Made by a program: the position numbers and the translations under genes. The notes beneath the pieces are model-generated. The model saw only the letters and a list, made by a program, of their open reading frames with translations, had not been told where the DNA came from and searched no databases. 64,000 nucleotides of DNA from an uncultured Alphaproteobacteria bacterium (GTDB lineage: Bacteria > Pseudomonadota > Alphaproteobacteria > Puniceispirillales > Puniceispirillaceae), in NCBI GenBank assembly GCA_937924895.1, contig CALEYP010000097.1, positions 35,522 through 99,521 on the forward strand, in the 5' to 3' direction. Below are positions 61,916 through 64,000 of the stretch, piece by piece (within the stretch, counting starts at the first letter, position 1; the number at the start of each line of letters is the position of its first letter).

Positions 61916-62926
61916 GTGAGCAGATTACCTATGGCACAGCCAAGCATTGCGACATTAACATCTTTGTTAGCTGATGATGTGACCCTCGTGAATGAGGTGA
62001 TTATGGCACGGATGGCATCTGATGTGCCGATGATTCCTGAATTGGCCAGCCATCTCATCGCCGCTGGCGGCAAACGAATGCGCCCGATGCTGACATTGGC
62101 TGGTGCGCGCGCTGCGACGGGACACATTGCGGCCGCTGATAGCCGCGCGCTATTATTGGCCGCAGCCGTGGAATTCATCCATAATGCGACCTTGCTGCAT
62201 GATGATGTGATTGATGAATCAGATAAAAGACGCGGCCGTGACACAGCCAATGCGCTATGGGGAAATGAGGCCTCTGTCTTAGTCGGTGATTTTCTCTTTG
62301 CCCGCTCGTTTGAATTAATGGTGGAAACAGATGATATTGCGGTTCTTGGCATGTTGTCATCAGCCTCTGCGCGCATCACCGAAGGTGAAGTGAAACAAAT
62401 GACGATGGCCGGGCGCCCGGATAGCCCGATGCAAGATTATCTTGATGTGATCACAGGTAAGACCGCGATTTTATTTGCAGCGGCGGCAGCGTCAGGTGCC
62501 AAGGTCATGGGCGGGTCAGAGGCACTTATCCAAGGCCTGCATCGCTATGGGTTGTCGCTTGGGATGGCCTTTCAGATCGTCGATGATGCGCTTGATTACC
62601 GCTCTGACCTGGCGAGCATGGGCAAAAATGCCGGCGATGATTTTAATGATGGTAAGATTACCATGCCTGTGATCTTGGCCTGGCAAGATGGGGATGAGGC
62701 GGAACGCGCCTTTTGGCAACGCACCATTGGGATGGGCGCCATCCAAGAGGGTGATTTTGAGGAAGCGGTTGACTATCTTACCAAACATCAGGCGATAGAC
62801 CGTGCCCTTGACGAGGCCAAATCCTATGCTGAGCAAGCGATAGCCGCACTGGATGTTGTGCCAGAAGAGGCCTTGCGCGAAGCCTTGGCAGATGCCGCCC
62901 TTTATACGGTTGCCCGCACATTATAA
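61916..62926 (+). CDS. ispB: Polyprenyl (octaprenyl-type) diphosphate synthase
   Basis: Trans-prenyltransferase building the side chain of ubiquinone. The first Asp-rich motif is LLHDDVIDESDKRRG, the second FQIVDDALDYRSD; GGKRMRPML binds the isopentenyl substrate. Length 336 or, from the ATG at 61931, 331 is normal. GTG 61916 and ATG 61931 are both possible starts, neither with a strong ribosome site. Chain length cannot be read with certainty. It is convergent with the endolysin gene and overlaps its stop by six bases. Confidence 0.93.
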   Translation: MSRLPMAQPSIATLTSLLADDVTLVNEVIMARMASDVPMIPELASHLIAAGGKRMRPMLTLAGARAATGHIAAADSRALLLAAAVEFIHNATLLHDDVIDESDKRRGRDTANALWGNEASVLVGDFLFARSFELMVETDDIAVLGMLSSASARITEGEVKQMTMAGRPDSPMQDYLDVITGKTAILFAAAAASGAKVMGGSEALIQGLHRYGLSLGMAFQIVDDALDYRSDLASMGKNAGDDFNDGKITMPVILAWQDGDEAERAFWQRTIGMGAIQEGDFEEAVDYLTKHQAIDRALDEAKSYAEQAIAALDVVPEEALREALADAALYTVARTL

Positions 62927-63373
62927 AGCCCGTTGCTGTGCGGCACGCCGTAGCAAGGCACTGATATGGGTGGCACGATGGCCGGTTTGGCGTGCCCATT
63001 TACTATGTTCAGCTTCGGTGGCGGCCGCTTCAAAATCATGGCGGTGAAGCGCTGCACGCATCTTGCGAAAGCCGCGTAATCGCGGCAAACCTAAATTAAA
63101 CCCCATGGATAAGAGCGCGATTTGGGCAGGCTGCGGGGCCTGACGCCAATCTGGCCAAAAATCATCCAAGGCAGCGGCGGCCAGCTGGATATCTGTGTCA
63201 TAAAGGGTTGTGATTTCAGAGGTAGATAGACCGCGATCGGTGAGGTTGCGGCCAATGCCAATGGTAATCTTGCCCACCGTGTCAGTATAGGGGTGGGTGC
63301 GATGTCCTTCATGCTGAAGAAGTGTTTGATATAACGCCTCTGCAAATATTGGGTCGTTCAATGGATGCATCAT
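62921..63373 (-). CDS. GH24 phage-type lysozyme (endolysin)
   Basis: T4-lysozyme-type muramidase. From ATG 63373 the catalytic triad is in register with T4 lysozyme: Glu22, Asp31 and Thr37 (EGHRTHPYTDTVGKITIGIG), spaced 9 and 6 as in T4 (Glu11, Asp20, Thr26). The C-terminus (PAQIALLSMGFNLG; SKWARQTGHRATHISALL) matches the family helices. No signal peptide, so release needs a holin, which is encoded just upstream. The frame to 63439 lies in the holin and is not expected. It is four bases after the holin stop. Confidence 0.92.
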   Translation of the reverse strand: MMHPLNDPIFAEALYQTLLQHEGHRTHPYTDTVGKITIGIGRNLTDRGLSTSEITTLYDTDIQLAAAALDDFWPDWRQAPQPAQIALLSMGFNLGLPRLRGFRKMRAALHRHDFEAAATEAEHSKWARQTGHRATHISALLRRAAQQRAL

Positions 63374-63377
63374 GTTG

Positions 63378-63749
63378 CTATTTTCGTCCGGTAAATCGGT
63401 CAAATCCGCGCAATCCAAAGCTGGCACCAATTGAGGCAAGCATCGCCCAGCGGAACCAGTCAGGGGTGGTGTCTAAAATCGCAAAGCCTTCAGCCAGATA
63501 AGGTTGTAGCGAAGGGATGAAACACATCGCCAAAATGACGATGAAAGTCAGTGTCCAGGCTTCATCTTTCCAGCTTTGCCCTGAGGCGCTGGCCATGGCG
63601 GCTTGCCAAGCTTGTTGCGATTCTGCGGCAATCATCAGGTGCTTGTGACGCGCTCTGGCAACAGCGCGTTTCTCACGGTGACGTGTTTTCAGGTAATGAG
63701 TGCCCCATTGCAGGGCCATTTGACCAAATAAAGGAAGTAAGGGCGGCAT
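63378..63749 (-). CDS. Holin of the 3TM (gene-transfer-agent) type
   Basis: A 123-residue protein with a basic N-terminal helix (HREKRAVARARHKHLM), a polar helix ending in WKDEAWTLTFIVILAMCFIPSLQPYLAE and a C-terminal hydrophobic pair (DWFRWAMLASIGASFGLRGFDRF). The layout is that of the 3TM holin family found with gene transfer agents and prophages. It opens the inner membrane so the neighbouring muramidase reaches the wall. AAAGG lies upstream of the ATG. No attachment site or integrase is in the window. Confidence 0.8.
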   Translation of the reverse strand: MPPLLPLFGQMALQWGTHYLKTRHREKRAVARARHKHLMIAAESQQAWQAAMASASGQSWKDEAWTLTFIVILAMCFIPSLQPYLAEGFAILDTTPDWFRWAMLASIGASFGLRGFDRFTGRK

Positions 63750-63792
63750 GATAGAACCTTTCTGTAAGAGTAATAGTGAGACTGAGAGAGGG

Positions 63793-63975
63793 CTAGCCCT
63801 GTGGCGCGAATTGCATCAAGCCAATCAGAAGCTGACCAAGATGAGATTGCGGGCCAATAGATAGCAAAACAGCCACCGCAATGAGGATGAGGACTGTTTG
63901 CACCTGACCAAAGCGACGCTCCATTTCTAGGTGAAGCGCCGCAAGACGCATGGTGAGTTCATCGATTTTTGACAT
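63793..63975 (-). CDS. Small phage-type membrane protein of the lysis cassette
   Basis: A 60-residue protein: an N-terminal helix (SKIDELTMRLAALHLEMERRFGQ) and one hydrophobic segment (VQTVLILIAVAVLLSIGPQSH), then a short second hydrophobic end. GGAG lies before the ATG. It looks like a holin partner or antiholin, inferred from shape and position only. It is the first of three co-directional lysis genes and may be last in a larger operon beyond the right edge. Confidence 0.65.
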   Translation of the reverse strand: MSKIDELTMRLAALHLEMERRFGQVQTVLILIAVAVLLSIGPQSHLGQLLIGLMQFAPQG

Positions 63976-63982
63976 AGCATCT

Positions 63983-63997
63983 CCTATGAAAGCGTTA
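63983..63997 (+). repeat. 15-base direct repeat, copy 2
   Basis: Second copy of CCTATGAAAGCGTTA, at the right edge of the window and upstream of the lysis cassette. On the minus strand it provides the AGG of the ribosome site of the 60-residue gene, so the match may be coincidental. Confidence 0.4.
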
Positions 63998-64000
63998 AGT

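Overview
The window looks like core chromosome of a free-living, probably marine, alphaproteobacterium. I see about 59 protein genes, nearly all housekeeping, packed with little space. Evidence for Alphaproteobacteria: the order ftsA-ftsZ-lpxC-bamD-recN-ligA, a long FtsZ with an alphaproteobacterial C-terminal peptide, an RpoH with the family box, serC-serA-hisZ-purA, zapA-(6S RNA)-5-FCL ligase, yebC-ruvCAB-ybgC-tolQRAB-pal-cpoB, and a GTA-type 3TM holin next to a GH24 endolysin. Base composition near 50% GC and tight packing remind me of the SAR116/Puniceispirillales group. That placement is inference, not demonstrated.

Layout. 1-8330 (+): end of ftsA, a candidate 34-codon ORF, ftsZ, lpxC, bamD, recN, ligA (division, lipid A, outer-membrane assembly, DNA repair). 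8327-13325 (-): M24 aminopeptidase, prmA, uvrD-type helicase. 13472-14863 (+): mlaA and mlaC. 14911-19490: ettA, two small membrane proteins, rluD, rpoH. 19500-24931 (-): serC, serA, hisZ, purA behind a structured serC leader. 25042-42537 (-): a long co-directional run from a coiled-coil protein and zapA, through 6S RNA, 5-FCL ligase, ymdB-like, yebC, ruvCAB, ybgC, tolQRAB-pal, cpoB, tilS and ftsH, to folP and glmM. 42902-47458 (+): transketolase, GAPDH, EF-P, inositol-phosphatase family. 47603-50757 (+): a three-gene unit of a MotA/ExbB-like channel, a MotB/OmpA-like protein and an unrecognised exported protein. 50754-61780: MsbA-like ABC exporter (-), bL31 and small heat-shock protein (+), then PPDK, GlyS/GlyQ, a zinc-ribbon membrane protein, S49 protease, TrmN6-like methyltransferase and DUF2007 (all -). 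61916-64000: polyprenyl diphosphate synthase (+), then a phage/GTA-type lysis cassette (-) running off the right edge.

How it fits together: most genes serve envelope growth and division (FtsA/Z, LpxC, BamD, Mla, Tol-Pal, CpoB, GlmM, FtsH, ZapA, MsbA-like), genome maintenance (RecN, LigA, UvrD, RuvABC) and translation (TilS, GlyQS, EF-P, RluD, PrmA, EttA, bL31). Best candidates for unusual biology are the lysis cassette at the right edge, the uncharacterised motor-like trio at 47.6-50.8 kb, the small ORF between ftsA and ftsZ, and two near-identical sigma-32-like promoters upstream of rpoH and the small heat-shock gene. Four of the seven convergent gene pairs overlap at their stop codons, and one divergent pair shares a CATG start. 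I saw no tRNA, rRNA, CRISPR array or insertion sequence.
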